Origin: Plantactinospora mayteni | Lineage (GTDB): Bacteria > Actinomycetota > Actinomycetes > Mycobacteriales > Micromonosporaceae | NCBI RefSeq assembly: GCF_016862935.1 | Contig: NZ_BONX01000004.1 | Coordinates: 368,580-432,579, forward strand | DNA length: 64,000 nucleotides | Direction of reading: 5' to 3' | The notes under the pieces: generated by a model | The model's database searches: none | What the model was told of the DNA's origin: nothing | Seen by the model: the letters and a program-made list of their open reading frames with translations, nothing else | Position numbers and translations under genes: made by a program | In this document: positions 18,101 through 26,315 of the stretch, in pieces | Position numbering within the stretch: the first letter of the stretch is position 1 | Layout: every line of letters begins with the position of its first letter

Positions 18101-20558
18101 GCAGCACCCGGCTCTCTGACTCCCGCAGGTCCGGCCGGCCACGCAGCAGCCTCGCCAGCGTGGTGCCGGGGCCGACCTCGACCATGGTCGTCGGGCCGTC
18201 GGCGAACACCGTGCCGACGGCGGCATGGAAGTTCACCGGCTCCACCAGCTGCCGGGCCCAGAACGCCGCAGCGGTGGCCTGGTCGTCGCTGATCACCTCA
18301 CCGGTCGCCGCCGACACCACCGGGATCCGCGGCGGCGCCAGGGTCAGCTCGTTGAGTGCCTTCTCGAACTGCGTCGCGGCTTCCGTCATCGCCAGCGAGT
18401 GGAACGCGTGCGACGTGGTCAGCACCTTGCAGGCGACGGCCCGCGCGGCCAACGCCGCCGCGGCCTCGTCGATCGCGCTCTCCGGCCCGGCCAGCACCAC
18501 CTGCCGCGGCCCGTTCACCGCGGCGAGCGCGACGTCACCGGTCACCAGATCTGCGACCGTCTCCCGGTCGGCGTCGACCGCCAGCATCCGGCCGCGCGGC
18601 ATCCGCTGGATGGCCTGCGCCCGCACCGCGACCGCCCGCAACCCGTCCTCGAACCCGAACACGCCGCTGACCGCGCCGGCCACCAACTCGCCGAGGCTGT
18701 GGCCGATCAGCGTCCGCGGCGTCACACCCCAGTGGATGAGGCAGTGCGCGAGGGTGTACTCGAAGACGTACAGCAGCGGCTGCGTCACCTCGGTCTCCGC
18801 CAGCCGCGCCGGATCGTCGGCCGACAGCCACAACGCCCGCAGATCCCGATCCAGCAGCGGTTGCAGCACGTCGAAGGCGGCGTCGCAGCCCTGCCGGAAC
18901 GCGGGCTCGTCGTCGTACAGCCGTCGGCACATTCCCGGGTACTGCGCACCCTGGCCCGGGAACGCGAACACGGTGTCCCGGTGTACGCCGTCCCACGTCC
19001 GTACCCGGGAGGCGTCGCGCAGCCCGGCCGCCGCGTCCGCCGCGCCGACGGCGGTGAGCGCCGCCCGCACCGGTTTGGGGGTACGCCCGACCCGCAGCGT
19101 GTACGCGGTGTCGGCGAACCGGTCCTCCGACACGCCCGCGAGGTGCCCGGCGAGCCGCTCCCGCAACGCCGTTTCGGCCGTCTGGTTCATCGCAGACCAG
19201 GTGAGGATCTCCGTCGCCCGACGGTATCCGGCGGTGGCCGGGAGCGCGGGTGCCTCCTCCACCACCACATGCGAGTTCGTGCCGCCGATCCCGAACGAGC
19301 TGACGCCGGCACGCCGCGGCCGTCCCGGCTCGGTCGACCACTCCCGCAGCGCGGTGTTGACGTAGAACGGCGAATTCGCCCAGTCGACCTCCGGGTTGGG
19401 GGTGGACATGTTGATGCTGGGCGGAATCTGCCGGTGGTTCAACGCGAGCGTCGTCTTGATGAGTGCCGCGACTCCGGCGGCCTGACCGAGGTGGCCGATG
19501 TTCGACTTCACCGACCCGATCGGGCAGTACTGCGCCGGAAGGGGTTCGCTGCTCGCCGCCTGGTAGGCGTCGATCAAACCCGACAGCTCGATCGGGTCTC
19601 CCACCCGGGTCGCGGTGCCGTGGGCCTCGACGTAGCTGATGTCACGGGGGCCGACACCGCTGCGGCGCAGCGCGGAGAGGATGCATTCACTCTGCCCCGC
19701 CACGCTGGGCGCGGTGTAGCCGACCTTGCGGGAGCCGTCGTTGTTGATGGCCGAACCGAGGATGGTGGCGTAGACGGTGTCGTTGTCCCGGATCGCCGCC
19801 GACAGCGGCTTGAGCAACACGACGCCCACCCCGTCGCCGAAGTTGGTGCCGGTGCTCTGGGCATCGAACGACCGGACCACCCCGTCCATCGCCGTCATCC
19901 AGCCCGGCATCGGCAGGTAGCCACGGTGGAACGGGAACTCGATGTCGACTCCGCCCGCCAACGCCATGTCGCAGTCACCGGCACGGATCGACGTCAGCGC
20001 CATGTGCACCGCCACCAGCGAACTCGAGCACGCCGTCAGCACCGTGGCGCTGGGCCCGCGCAACCCGAGCTTGTACGAGACGTACGTGCTCAGGTAGTCG
20101 GGATTGTTGTGGATGTCGACCGCCCCGTATCCCACGCTGTCGATGACATCCGGGTTGGCCTCGATGTAGTCGTACCGGTAGCGGTTGACGTTCGACGCCG
20201 CGAACAGCCCGATCTGGCCGGGATAGCTCGTCGAGTCGTAGCCGGCGTGTTCCAGCGTCCCGTACACCGTCTCAAGCATGATCCGGTACTGGGGGTCGCG
20301 CAGTTCCGCTTCCCGCGGCGTCATCCCGAACAGCTCGGCGTCCAGGCAGTCCGACTCGCTGAGGATGGGGCGCCGCCGCACGTAGTCGGGGTTGGCGATC
20401 CGGCCCGGACGCTCGTGGTTGCGAAGCAGTTCCTCGTCGGTCAGCTCCGTGGCGCTGTCGCGGCCCGCCACCAGGTTCGCCCAGAACTCGTCGATGTTGT
20501 CAGCACCCGGAAACCTGCTGGCCATACCGACGATCGCGATCGGTTCCGCCGCGGCCAT
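15129..20558 (-). CDS. Type I PKS module, KS-AT-KR-DH-carrier
   Basis: Polyketide synthase of 1809 aa. The ATG at 20558 has GGAGG six bases upstream; a TTG two codons earlier is less likely. Domains in order: KS (TACSSS with Cys 177, EAHGTAT, NIGHLG), AT (GHSLGE, HAFHS, malonyl type), KR (GGLGGIG, SADYAAANA), DH (EHVFDGIPVLPGT, the full HxxxGxxxxP motif, and HPAIVDAA), then a carrier domain with GGNS (Ser about 1767). There is no loading module or docking helix; the KS starts almost at residue 1. It follows a free carrier protein in the operon and may take its starter from it. The KR-before-DH order matches the second PKS. The expected product is an enoyl thioester. Confidence 0.95.
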   Translation of the reverse strand: MAAAEPIAIVGMASRFPGADNIDEFWANLVAGRDSATELTDEELLRNHERPGRIANPDYVRRRPILSESDCLDAELFGMTPREAELRDPQYRIMLETVYGTLEHAGYDSTSYPGQIGLFAASNVNRYRYDYIEANPDVIDSVGYGAVDIHNNPDYLSTYVSYKLGLRGPSATVLTACSSSLVAVHMALTSIRAGDCDMALAGGVDIEFPFHRGYLPMPGWMTAMDGVVRSFDAQSTGTNFGDGVGVVLLKPLSAAIRDNDTVYATILGSAINNDGSRKVGYTAPSVAGQSECILSALRRSGVGPRDISYVEAHGTATRVGDPIELSGLIDAYQAASSEPLPAQYCPIGSVKSNIGHLGQAAGVAALIKTTLALNHRQIPPSINMSTPNPEVDWANSPFYVNTALREWSTEPGRPRRAGVSSFGIGGTNSHVVVEEAPALPATAGYRRATEILTWSAMNQTAETALRERLAGHLAGVSEDRFADTAYTLRVGRTPKPVRAALTAVGAADAAAGLRDASRVRTWDGVHRDTVFAFPGQGAQYPGMCRRLYDDEPAFRQGCDAAFDVLQPLLDRDLRALWLSADDPARLAETEVTQPLLYVFEYTLAHCLIHWGVTPRTLIGHSLGELVAGAVSGVFGFEDGLRAVAVRAQAIQRMPRGRMLAVDADRETVADLVTGDVALAAVNGPRQVVLAGPESAIDEAAAALAARAVACKVLTTSHAFHSLAMTEAATQFEKALNELTLAPPRIPVVSAATGEVISDDQATAAAFWARQLVEPVNFHAAVGTVFADGPTTMVEVGPGTTLARLLRGRPDLRESESRVLPAVGRADDESAFADTLARLWVDGAPVTYWRHDEGRGYRRVAAPGYPYQRRRYWLEIPESDEPEQATAPETTVIPPSAAAEPEVPQQPATRWRMAELEWSRDPTPVPHRPAAPVGSAVLLLPRDAAAGRAAQTALQRAGYRTVRVGDSRLGEDAGRTGIDPTDPHAWLAALDTAAGRGAGPVMLVHAALLAAPARVELSTLDEQLASGLAAVTGALKAAAVFQRRHGSPVRVLVLGSGMVDVTGGGNVNPASAAVLGLLRSAEQENPAVPCHAVDVAGPAAEHVLSDTIARPVAPLVAVRGATRWLPRLRPLPARESDTRLRHRGVYLVTGGLGGIGLVVARTLAETGYQPNIALLGRTPLAELTDRAAVEAELASIADAGAEVAVFTGDVGDAAALRNVVDDIQRRFGPVNGVVHSAGVAGGGLLERRDAAAMRRVWHPKAAGTLAIEEVFADRAPLDFLLLFSSVAGLSGLYGSADYAAANAFLDAYSHSRVADRCRTVSVQWPGWAEVGMLARSADAHVALAQHRDPPPGPPPSGPSTEDGAVVGLDVVRAPDQDWEFDEHVFDGIPVLPGTSLLELAVLGARAVRGDWPLEIGDLVFLAPVVGDGPRQLRVLLRPVGDAHRVIVRSRAAGTDEPWTEHATGTVRNPAPADEPDVAAIADRLPASTVSPLAEWIDFGPRWDIITAVRGDGEERLARLVLPASYHADLTDHPVHPAIVDAATSVLTDLTPGRQYAPFIYRKVLVLAPLTADVQIHARFAGPAGRASRPVDFDIYDSDSGRLLARMESFTMREVTAGQFAAKPASRQPAPPPPPVTGAPVAPPAAEPPTSTLLPDEGGTIFLDLLNQAYPPVVLVDWRDVRLEVPGIGWADQPAPAGTVSGPASTASPRVAVAPVAPARTTAANAATATPAEPGDDRILAALRQLWSASLGVPDMSPDDDFFDLGGNSLAAVQLTSRINAHFGTSLGAGALFDASTMRLLAAELKALGAA

Positions 20559-20654
20559 CTGCAACCTCCGCTCGCGGGCATGGTCGCCCTGCCGGTGAAT
20601 TCTGTTGACCGCTCCCCGTTACCTCACGTCCCGAAAACCGGCTACACGTGTGGC

Positions 20655-20936
20655 TCAGCCCGATGCGAGCCACGGAAGTGGGCTCGACGTCGCGGGCGTG
20701 GAGTCCGGGCGGGTGGCGGCGGTGAGCTGACGGACCGTTGGATAGCGATACAGGTCGATGAGTGTGCAGGTCAGGCCAAGTTGCCCGAGGTCGGTGAGGA
20801 TCTCGGCGAGGGTTGCCGACGAGAGTCCGGCCTCGAAGAAGTTGGTGTCGAGGCCGACGGGGCGGCGTTGATCGAACACCGCGTGGATCCGGGCCATGAT
20901 GTCGGTACCCGCTCGGCGATCAGCCTGGCCGCTCAC
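20655..20936 (-). CDS. Free-standing carrier protein
   Basis: Discrete acyl/peptidyl carrier protein of 93 aa. It begins with a GTG overlapping the thioesterase stop (GTGA). The 4'-phosphopantetheine site lies in FFEAGLSSATL, the second Ser aligning with the Ser of FFDLGGHSL-type carriers. Its position directly before a PKS with no loading module makes it a candidate starter-unit carrier, though it could serve any of the free condensation proteins in the cluster. A 96-base gap with no gene separates it from the PKS. Confidence 0.85.
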   Translation of the reverse strand: MSGQADRRAGTDIMARIHAVFDQRRPVGLDTNFFEAGLSSATLAEILTDLGQLGLTCTLIDLYRYPTVRQLTAATRPDSTPATSSPLPWLASG

Positions 20937-21799
20937 CGTGCGCCCGTCGACTGCGACCCGCGTGCCGTGGTCTCGGCGGCAGCCAGCCGGGCGGCCGTGT
21001 CCCGGACCGCCTCGGCAACCGGCCGCAGGTCCCGGTCGAGCAGCCAGTGCCCGCCGGGTACCGCCACGGTGCGGAACTCTCGGGTGGTGTGGTCACGCCA
21101 CCCCTCGACCACCGCTGCCGGCAGGGTGTGATCGGCGTCCCCGACGATCACGGTAACCGGAACGGCCAGCGGTGGCTCGTCGGTGTACTCGTACCCGGCG
21201 AACAGTTCGTGGTCGGCGCGTAGCGCCACCTCGAAGATCTCCCGGAAGTCGGGTTGCCCAGCGACCTCCGGCCGCACCCCGCCGTAGGAGAGGATCTCCC
21301 GCCAGAAGTCCGCACTCGGCAGCCGATGCAGGTCGGTACGCGGTTCCGCTTGGTGCGGAGCGGCGTACGACGCGACCACGAGTGCGGCGGGTGGCGCCAG
21401 CCCGCGCGCCCGCAGCCGCCGCGCCACCAGGAACGCGAGCAACGCACCCGAGCAGTATCCGAGGAGTATCGGACGGTGGTGGCGGGCCAGCGCGGTCGCG
21501 AGATCGTCGATCAGCGGTCCCAGTGCGATGCGCGGTGGTTCAGCGAACCGGGCCTGCCGGCCAGGCAGGTTGAGACCCCGGAAACCAAGGTCGGGGGCGA
21601 GTAGGTCGGCCAGTCCGGCGAAGGTGGCGCAGCCGCCACCCGCCTGTGGAAAGGCGTACACCTGGGTGGTGGCGGCCGGGTCGGACAGCGGGATGAACCA
21701 GTCGGTTACCTCGACGGTGGCTGGCTCACCGACCGTACCGTCCGCGATGCCCTCCGGGCCGTCCGACCATAGCGGGTTGGCATGCGTGCCTGTGTCCAT
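20933..21799 (-). CDS. Type II thioesterase with Cys nucleophile
   Basis: Alpha/beta-hydrolase thioesterase of 288 aa and the first gene of the minus-strand PKS/NRPS operon. It shows FPQAGGG, LPGRQARF and a terminal GGHWLLDRD with the catalytic His. The nucleophile elbow reads G-Y-C-S-G, with Cys (TGC) in the place of Ser, as in the operon's other thioesterase. It carries about 30 extra residues before the usual start of the fold. The ATG has only a weak ribosome-binding site (GGTGG). The product should edit or release carrier-bound intermediates. Cys-nucleophile thioesterases are known from some assembly lines as the integrated release domain; here the enzymes are discrete. Confidence 0.92.
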   Translation of the reverse strand: MDTGTHANPLWSDGPEGIADGTVGEPATVEVTDWFIPLSDPAATTQVYAFPQAGGGCATFAGLADLLAPDLGFRGLNLPGRQARFAEPPRIALGPLIDDLATALARHHRPILLGYCSGALLAFLVARRLRARGLAPPAALVVASYAAPHQAEPRTDLHRLPSADFWREILSYGGVRPEVAGQPDFREIFEVALRADHELFAGYEYTDEPPLAVPVTVIVGDADHTLPAAVVEGWRDHTTREFRTVAVPGGHWLLDRDLRPVAEAVRDTAARLAAAETTARGSQSTGAR

Positions 21800-21997
21800 G
21801 GGCCACCTGTCGTGCCGGGTTCGTCTCAGCGGTCACCATCGTCGCGCACGGTGTCGCTTCGGCGATGTCACCAATTAGCGCGACCCCGGCAGGCAGTTCC
21901 ACCCGCGGAGGTTGTCACCGAATAAGGCGACAGCGCAGGTGGACGGCGCAGATCCTCGTCCCGATATCGTGAGCGGGGCGCTCGACGGCAGCAGCAT
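21800..21997 (+). promoter_or_regulatory. Divergent control region between PKS operon and C protein
   Basis: About 200 bases between the start of the minus-strand operon (21799) and the first copy of the repeat element. It must carry the promoter for the whole left operon and probably one for the plus-strand condensation gene. I do not see a convincing -35/-10 pair or a StrR-type operator in it. Confidence 0.4.
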
Positions 21998-22089
21998 TGA
22001 ACCTTTTTCAACCTGAACCGCGCGGCGCTCACACACCGCCTCCGACCTTGCGCTCCGACGGACCGCAAGGGGAGGTTGAAAAAGGTTCA
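21998..22089 (+). repeat. 92-bp inverted-repeat element, copy 1
   Basis: The outer arms are a perfect 17-bp inverted repeat: TGAACCTTTTTCAACCT at 21998-22014 and its reverse complement at 22073-22089. Inside is a second inverted repeat, CCTTGCGCTCCG / CGGACCGCAAGG, with 11 of 12 pairs. This is the best-preserved copy. It sits just upstream of a free condensation-domain gene, next to the divergent start of the PKS operon. Confidence 0.93.
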
Positions 22090-22125
22090 TTCACCATGCC
22101 GGGAGCCCGGCGGGAGTGTGTCACG

Positions 22126-23892
22126 ATGGTCGATGCAACGCTGACCCCCACCACGCGGCTGACGGTCCGATTCCACGGTGAGCGGTCTGGCTCGGCGGAA
22201 CTCACCTGGGCCCAACGGCACATCTGGGAAAGGTGCCGAGCGATAGCGCCCCAGGAGGCTTACTTCAACCTGCACCGGGTCATCGAGCCGCCGGGCACCT
22301 GCGACGCGGCCCAGGTCGCGCGGGCGGTACGGCTGCTGGTCGAGCGGTACGAGGCGTTGCGGACCACGATCGGCCGTGCTCCGGATGGGCAGCCGCGACA
22401 GCAGGTGGCGGCCACGGGCGAGCTCGACATCGACGTACACGAAGTGGACGTTGCCGGTGACGTTACGAGCACGGTCGAACTGGCGAGCGTCGAACACGGC
22501 GGCCACCGCTTCACCGACGACGAGTGGCCGTTGCGAGTCGCGGTCGTCACCCGGTCCGGGAAGGTGCTCCGCGTCCTGCTGACCGCCTCCCATGTGGCGG
22601 TCGACTGGGTCGGCGTGAGACTGGTGTGCGGCGTCTTCGCGCAGTTGTTGGCCGGCGACAGTGCGGACCTTCCGCCAGCCACTCACCATCCGCTCGACGA
22701 GGCCATCGCGGAGACCTCGCCAGCGGGGCGGCAGCGCGCCGAACGGGCGGCGGAGTACTGGCGGCAGACGCTGCGCACGGTGCCGCACACCCTGGCCACC
22801 ACGACAGGGGTCGCCGAGCCGACGGAGCGTCAACCGAGGCAGTGGTCCCCCGCCGGCCAGCTCCGGTCGTCCGCGGTGGCGATGGCCGCCAATCTCCTCG
22901 CCGAGCGGCACGACGCGACGCCGACCAGTGTGGTACTCGCCGCCTTCAGTGCGCTGCTGTGCGCGCGTTCCGGCATCGACCTCACGTCGCTGCAACTGTT
23001 CGTCGGCAACCGGTTCGCGCCACAGCACCGCGACATGGTCACCACCCGGGTCCAGCACGGCCTGTTCGCGGTCGACCTGCGCGAAGCCACGTTCGTTACC
23101 GCGGTCCGGCGCACCAAGGGGGCGGCGTTGTGCGCCTACCGACATGCCCAGTATCCGCCGGCGCTCATCCAGGAGGCCATCGACGACGTCAGTGTGCAGC
23201 GCGGACTGCGCATCGACCTGTCTTTCTTCTTCCACGACCGGACTCACGGCGTCTGGCCCGGCAACCACACCCGGGCTCTCGAACCCGAACCCGCCACAAT
23301 CGCCGACGCGCTCAGCCGGAGCAGATACCGCCGGGACGTGCTCTGGGATCGCCACCAGCAGCTCCGCTTCGACCTACAGGCCCGAGACCCCTGGGTGATG
23401 CTGCGACTCGCCGCCGACCCGCGCTTCCTCTCGGCACAGGAGGTGGCGACCGTCCTGCACGGCATCGAGACATTGCTCGTGACGGCGGTACGCGGCGACT
23501 TCCCCCTCGCCGACGTCCCCGCACTGACCGGACTCGCATCTGTCTGCCACTCCCGCGAGGTGCGGTCCGACGGCTGCTGGATCGCTCCGGAAGTGGTACG
23601 CCTCCTCGTCAGCGACGTTCCCGATGTGACAGCCACCCACATCGACATCACCGGCCCACCGACCGATCATCGCCTCGTCGCACACGTGGCCACCAGGAAC
23701 CCGTCCCTCAGCGCCGCAGACCTCCACGTCGCCTGCATGTACCGCGTCCGATCGCGCCCTGGTTCCAGCACCCCCCACCACTACGTCATCCACCCGCACA
23801 CCCCGCACCTCGACCCTGCTCAACGGTGGTGGGAGTCCATTCCCATCCAGTCCCAGGGCACCGGTCGGCCACCTCTGGAGCCTGGAAAATAG
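22126..23892 (+). CDS. Free-standing condensation-domain protein
   Basis: Protein of about 588 aa with the condensation-domain fold and nothing else recognisable. The start could be ATG 22126 (GGGAG nine bases upstream) or ATG 22096, both right after the repeat element; the open frame even continues back through the element. The region LTWAQRHIWERC matches the first C-domain motif. The active-site motif reads SHVAVDW in place of HHxxxDG: the second His and the Asp remain, but the first His is Ser and the Gly is Trp. The C-terminal 150 residues have no obvious relatives. It may join two carrier-bound units or have become a non-catalytic or esterifying variant. The family call is sound; activity is uncertain. 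Confidence 0.8.
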   Translation: MVDATLTPTTRLTVRFHGERSGSAELTWAQRHIWERCRAIAPQEAYFNLHRVIEPPGTCDAAQVARAVRLLVERYEALRTTIGRAPDGQPRQQVAATGELDIDVHEVDVAGDVTSTVELASVEHGGHRFTDDEWPLRVAVVTRSGKVLRVLLTASHVAVDWVGVRLVCGVFAQLLAGDSADLPPATHHPLDEAIAETSPAGRQRAERAAEYWRQTLRTVPHTLATTTGVAEPTERQPRQWSPAGQLRSSAVAMAANLLAERHDATPTSVVLAAFSALLCARSGIDLTSLQLFVGNRFAPQHRDMVTTRVQHGLFAVDLREATFVTAVRRTKGAALCAYRHAQYPPALIQEAIDDVSVQRGLRIDLSFFFHDRTHGVWPGNHTRALEPEPATIADALSRSRYRRDVLWDRHQQLRFDLQARDPWVMLRLAADPRFLSAQEVATVLHGIETLLVTAVRGDFPLADVPALTGLASVCHSREVRSDGCWIAPEVVRLLVSDVPDVTATHIDITGPPTDHRLVAHVATRNPSLSAADLHVACMYRVRSRPGSSTPHHYVIHPHTPHLDPAQRWWESIPIQSQGTGRPPLEPGK

Positions 23893-23909
23893 GGGCTTCG
23901 GGCGAAGCG

Positions 23910-24950
23910 CTACGCCGAGTCGCGCAGCCGTTGCTGCACCTGCGTGGCGAACCGGGACCACTCGTCGGCGCAGCCGATGGCCACCTCCAGGACGACGTAG
24001 GCACAGTGCGGCGGCATCGAGTCGAGCACCTCCTCCCAGCCTTCGGGGCCCTTCGCCTTCGAAAACAGCCAATGGAGCAGACGGCGCCCGGACTCGGTGA
24101 AACGCAACGACGGATCCCGGCTGAGTCCATCCAGCATGGCGGACCGGCCGCGCTCCCGGGAGTACACCGCCCGGCCCATCGGCGCCCGTCCGGCGTTGGG
24201 CTGCGACTCGGCCCCGACACGCGCCGCCGGTCTGCTCCCGGCCTGCTGCCGCGGGCCGAGTTGGCGCCCCGGCAACGGGTCGTCGCCGCGCCGCAGCCGC
24301 TCCCGAACGTCACGAGCGGTGGCCAGCGAGACCCCGGCGCTCCGGGCGATCTCGCGCAGCGACGCCTCCGGTCGCTCGGCTATCGCCTCACTGGCCGCGC
24401 GCCGCCCCTCCGCAGGGTTGAGCGGACGGACCCGGCCGTCCCGACCGACCCTCGAGATAGTGGCGGCGACGTCACTGCCGAGACGTCGACGAATGTCGGC
24501 AACTGTTCGAGCAGCCAGACCGCTGATCGCCGCGATCGACCGGTCGGAGCGGTGCGGCTGCGCGCGTATGATCCGCTCTGCGGCTGCCTCGCGATCCGCG
24601 AGGGTGAGCGGGAGTCCGTGCGCACGGTTTGCGGCCACAGCGACGGCGAAGGCGTCCTCCTCGCTGCCGTCGAAGAACTTGACCTCGACCATGGACCGGC
24701 CCCGCAGTTGCGCGACCCGGAGCCGATGCATGCCGTCGATGACACGCATGGTTTGGCGATGAACGAGGATCGGCGGGAGGGAGGACTCGGACTCGGCAAG
24801 CACCTGCACATGCCCACTGTCCTCGCCCTGAAGTCGAGGTGAATCCGCAGGCAGTAGGTCGTCGACCCGAACCTCTGACGTTTCGCTGTTTATCACTACC
24901 ACGCCAGAATCGACGGCATCGTCTTTTTCAGAACAGCTCTGTGCATGCAT
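23910..24950 (-). CDS. StrR/ParB-type pathway-specific transcriptional regulator
   Basis: DNA-binding regulator of about 346 aa with an N-terminal ParB-like domain (ILVHRQTMRVIDGMHRLR, FFDGSEEDAFAVAVAANRAHG, LTLADREAAAERI) followed by two helix-turn-helix-like stretches (SDRSIAAISGLAARTVADIRR and SLREIARSAGVSLATARDVR). Length and layout match StrR of the streptomycin cluster and its relatives, which activate antibiotic genes. I chose ATG 24950; a GTG at 24989 is in frame. A perfect StrR-family operator lies at 34164-34192, between the methyltransferase and 2OG oxygenase genes, the probable target. The gene converges on the condensation gene, with 17 bases between the stops. Confidence 0.88.
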   Translation of the reverse strand: MHAQSCSEKDDAVDSGVVVINSETSEVRVDDLLPADSPRLQGEDSGHVQVLAESESSLPPILVHRQTMRVIDGMHRLRVAQLRGRSMVEVKFFDGSEEDAFAVAVAANRAHGLPLTLADREAAAERIIRAQPHRSDRSIAAISGLAARTVADIRRRLGSDVAATISRVGRDGRVRPLNPAEGRRAASEAIAERPEASLREIARSAGVSLATARDVRERLRRGDDPLPGRQLGPRQQAGSRPAARVGAESQPNAGRAPMGRAVYSRERGRSAMLDGLSRDPSLRFTESGRRLLHWLFSKAKGPEGWEEVLDSMPPHCAYVVLEVAIGCADEWSRFATQVQQRLRDSA

Positions 24951-25544
24951 GCCGAACGTCAACCTCCATACTGCGCACTGCGCGTACACTGCGGCACGTT
25001 GTGACGAACGACCCGAGGCAGGCTCGGCCGACGCCCGCGTGAACAGCCGTAGCCCGTGGTCCTCCCCATAGGCTGGTACCAGTCCCGCGTCCGCACGGTG
25101 CTACCGTCCATCGCCGCCCATCTCCGGCGCTCGGGCCCTGGGCCTGGCACCCTCCCTGCTGCTGGCGGTCCCTGCACGGGAAAGTATCGACGGAAGCTAC
25201 GCGCTTCATGTCGCGGTTTTCGGGGACCGAGCGCCCGGCGGGCGGGGGCGTCGACAGCCTGGCCGGACCGCCACGAACAACGTCACCGGGCACCGGCGTC
25301 CAGGGTTTCGACCTAGGTCTGCAACCGGATGCGGCTGTCCCGGCGCCACGGGCACGATCAGCGCGGGCCTACCAGCCGGCACTGTCACCGGATCTCGGGA
25401 CATGCTGCCGCAGCGGTGAAGAGCCAGGCTGCAAGGGACGTAGCGGTTCGGATCAGGCGTCGTCAGAAGGGTGCGAGCGGTGAACGGCAGCAGGTGTCCC
25501 ACCATCGTTGCTGGCCTGCCGGCCTCCTGTCCCGGAAAACCGGC
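24951..25544 (+). other. Gene-poor divergent region
   Basis: About 590 bases between the regulator (minus) and the thioesterase (plus). Short open frames here have no motif, good start or family likeness, and I do not call them. A 10-bp palindrome CTGGTACCAG lies at 25073-25082. The promoters of both flanking units should be here, but no clear -35/-10 pair or StrR-type site was seen. Confidence 0.5.
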
Positions 25545-26315
25545 TTGCTGAGCACGGCGTGGCTGCGGCGGTGTGGCGGCAGCGACCGGCCCGGCCTCAG
25601 ACTGATCTGCCTGCCGTACGCGGGCGCGGGCGCGGCGGTCTTCCGCGAGTGGCGGTTGCCCGACGAACTCGGGGCCGACGTGTGGGCGGTACAGCTTCCC
25701 GGGCGCGAAAGCCGGTTCCGGGAACCAGCTCCACGCAGAGTCCAACCCGTGGTGGACGCGTTGGCGGGTGAGCTGCATCCGTTGCTGGACCGGCCGTACG
25801 CGCTGTTCGGGCACAGCATGGGCGCCCTGCTGGCATTCGAACTGTGTCGGCGACTGCGCCGGGACGGGGCACCGCAACCCGTACGGTTGCTGGTCTCGGC
25901 GTACCGGGCGCCGCACCTGCCGGCGTGGCGGCCCGCGGTGAGCACCCTGCCGCAGCCGCAGTTGCTGACCCGGCTCGCCGAGATGGCTGGCCAGTCCCGG
26001 TCCGCGGTAATGGATCCGGACCTGCTGACGGCGCTGACACCCATGCTGCGCGCCGACTTCGAGCTTTGCGAGACCTACCGATACGTCCCCGACGACCCGC
26101 TCGACATGCTGATCACCTGTTTCGCGGCCGTCGACGATCCAGAGGTACGGGTCGACGAAATGCTCGGCTGGCAGCGGCACTCCACCATGGACAGCCAACT
26201 GCATCCGTACTCGGGCGGTCACCTGTTCCTGCTGGACCACCGCGCCAGCGTTCTCTCCCGGATAGCGATGGAGTTGGCGCCGTTGTCTGGCGCTGGCCGA
26301 CGAGGCACCACATGA
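25545..26315 (+). CDS. Type II thioesterase (Ser nucleophile)
   Basis: Editing thioesterase of about 256 aa. The fold begins at TAWLRRCGG and LRLICLPYAGAGA, so the TTG at 25545 gives a normal family length; a GTG at 25495 is possible and the start is uncertain. The nucleophile elbow is the classical GHSMGALLAFE, with Ser in place. The catalytic His lies in GGHLFLLDH. Unlike the two left-hand thioesterases, this one keeps the standard catalytic set. Its stop overlaps the next ATG (ATGA), so it is co-translated with a free condensation protein, an SDR and a carrier protein. Confidence 0.9.
   Translation: MLSTAWLRRCGGSDRPGLRLICLPYAGAGAAVFREWRLPDELGADVWAVQLPGRESRFREPAPRRVQPVVDALAGELHPLLDRPYALFGHSMGALLAFELCRRLRRDGAPQPVRLLVSAYRAPHLPAWRPAVSTLPQPQLLTRLAEMAGQSRSAVMDPDLLTALTPMLRADFELCETYRYVPDDPLDMLITCFAAVDDPEVRVDEMLGWQRHSTMDSQLHPYSGGHLFLLDHRASVLSRIAMELAPLSGAGRRGTT

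Noticed and set aside
22087..23355. Minus-strand open frame opposite the first free condensation gene
   Set aside because: The plus strand carries condensation-domain motifs; the minus frame has none.
24951..25544. Small open frames (about 70-90 codons) in the regulator/thioesterase gap
   Set aside because: No ribosome-binding sites, no motifs, and composition like non-coding high-GC sequence.
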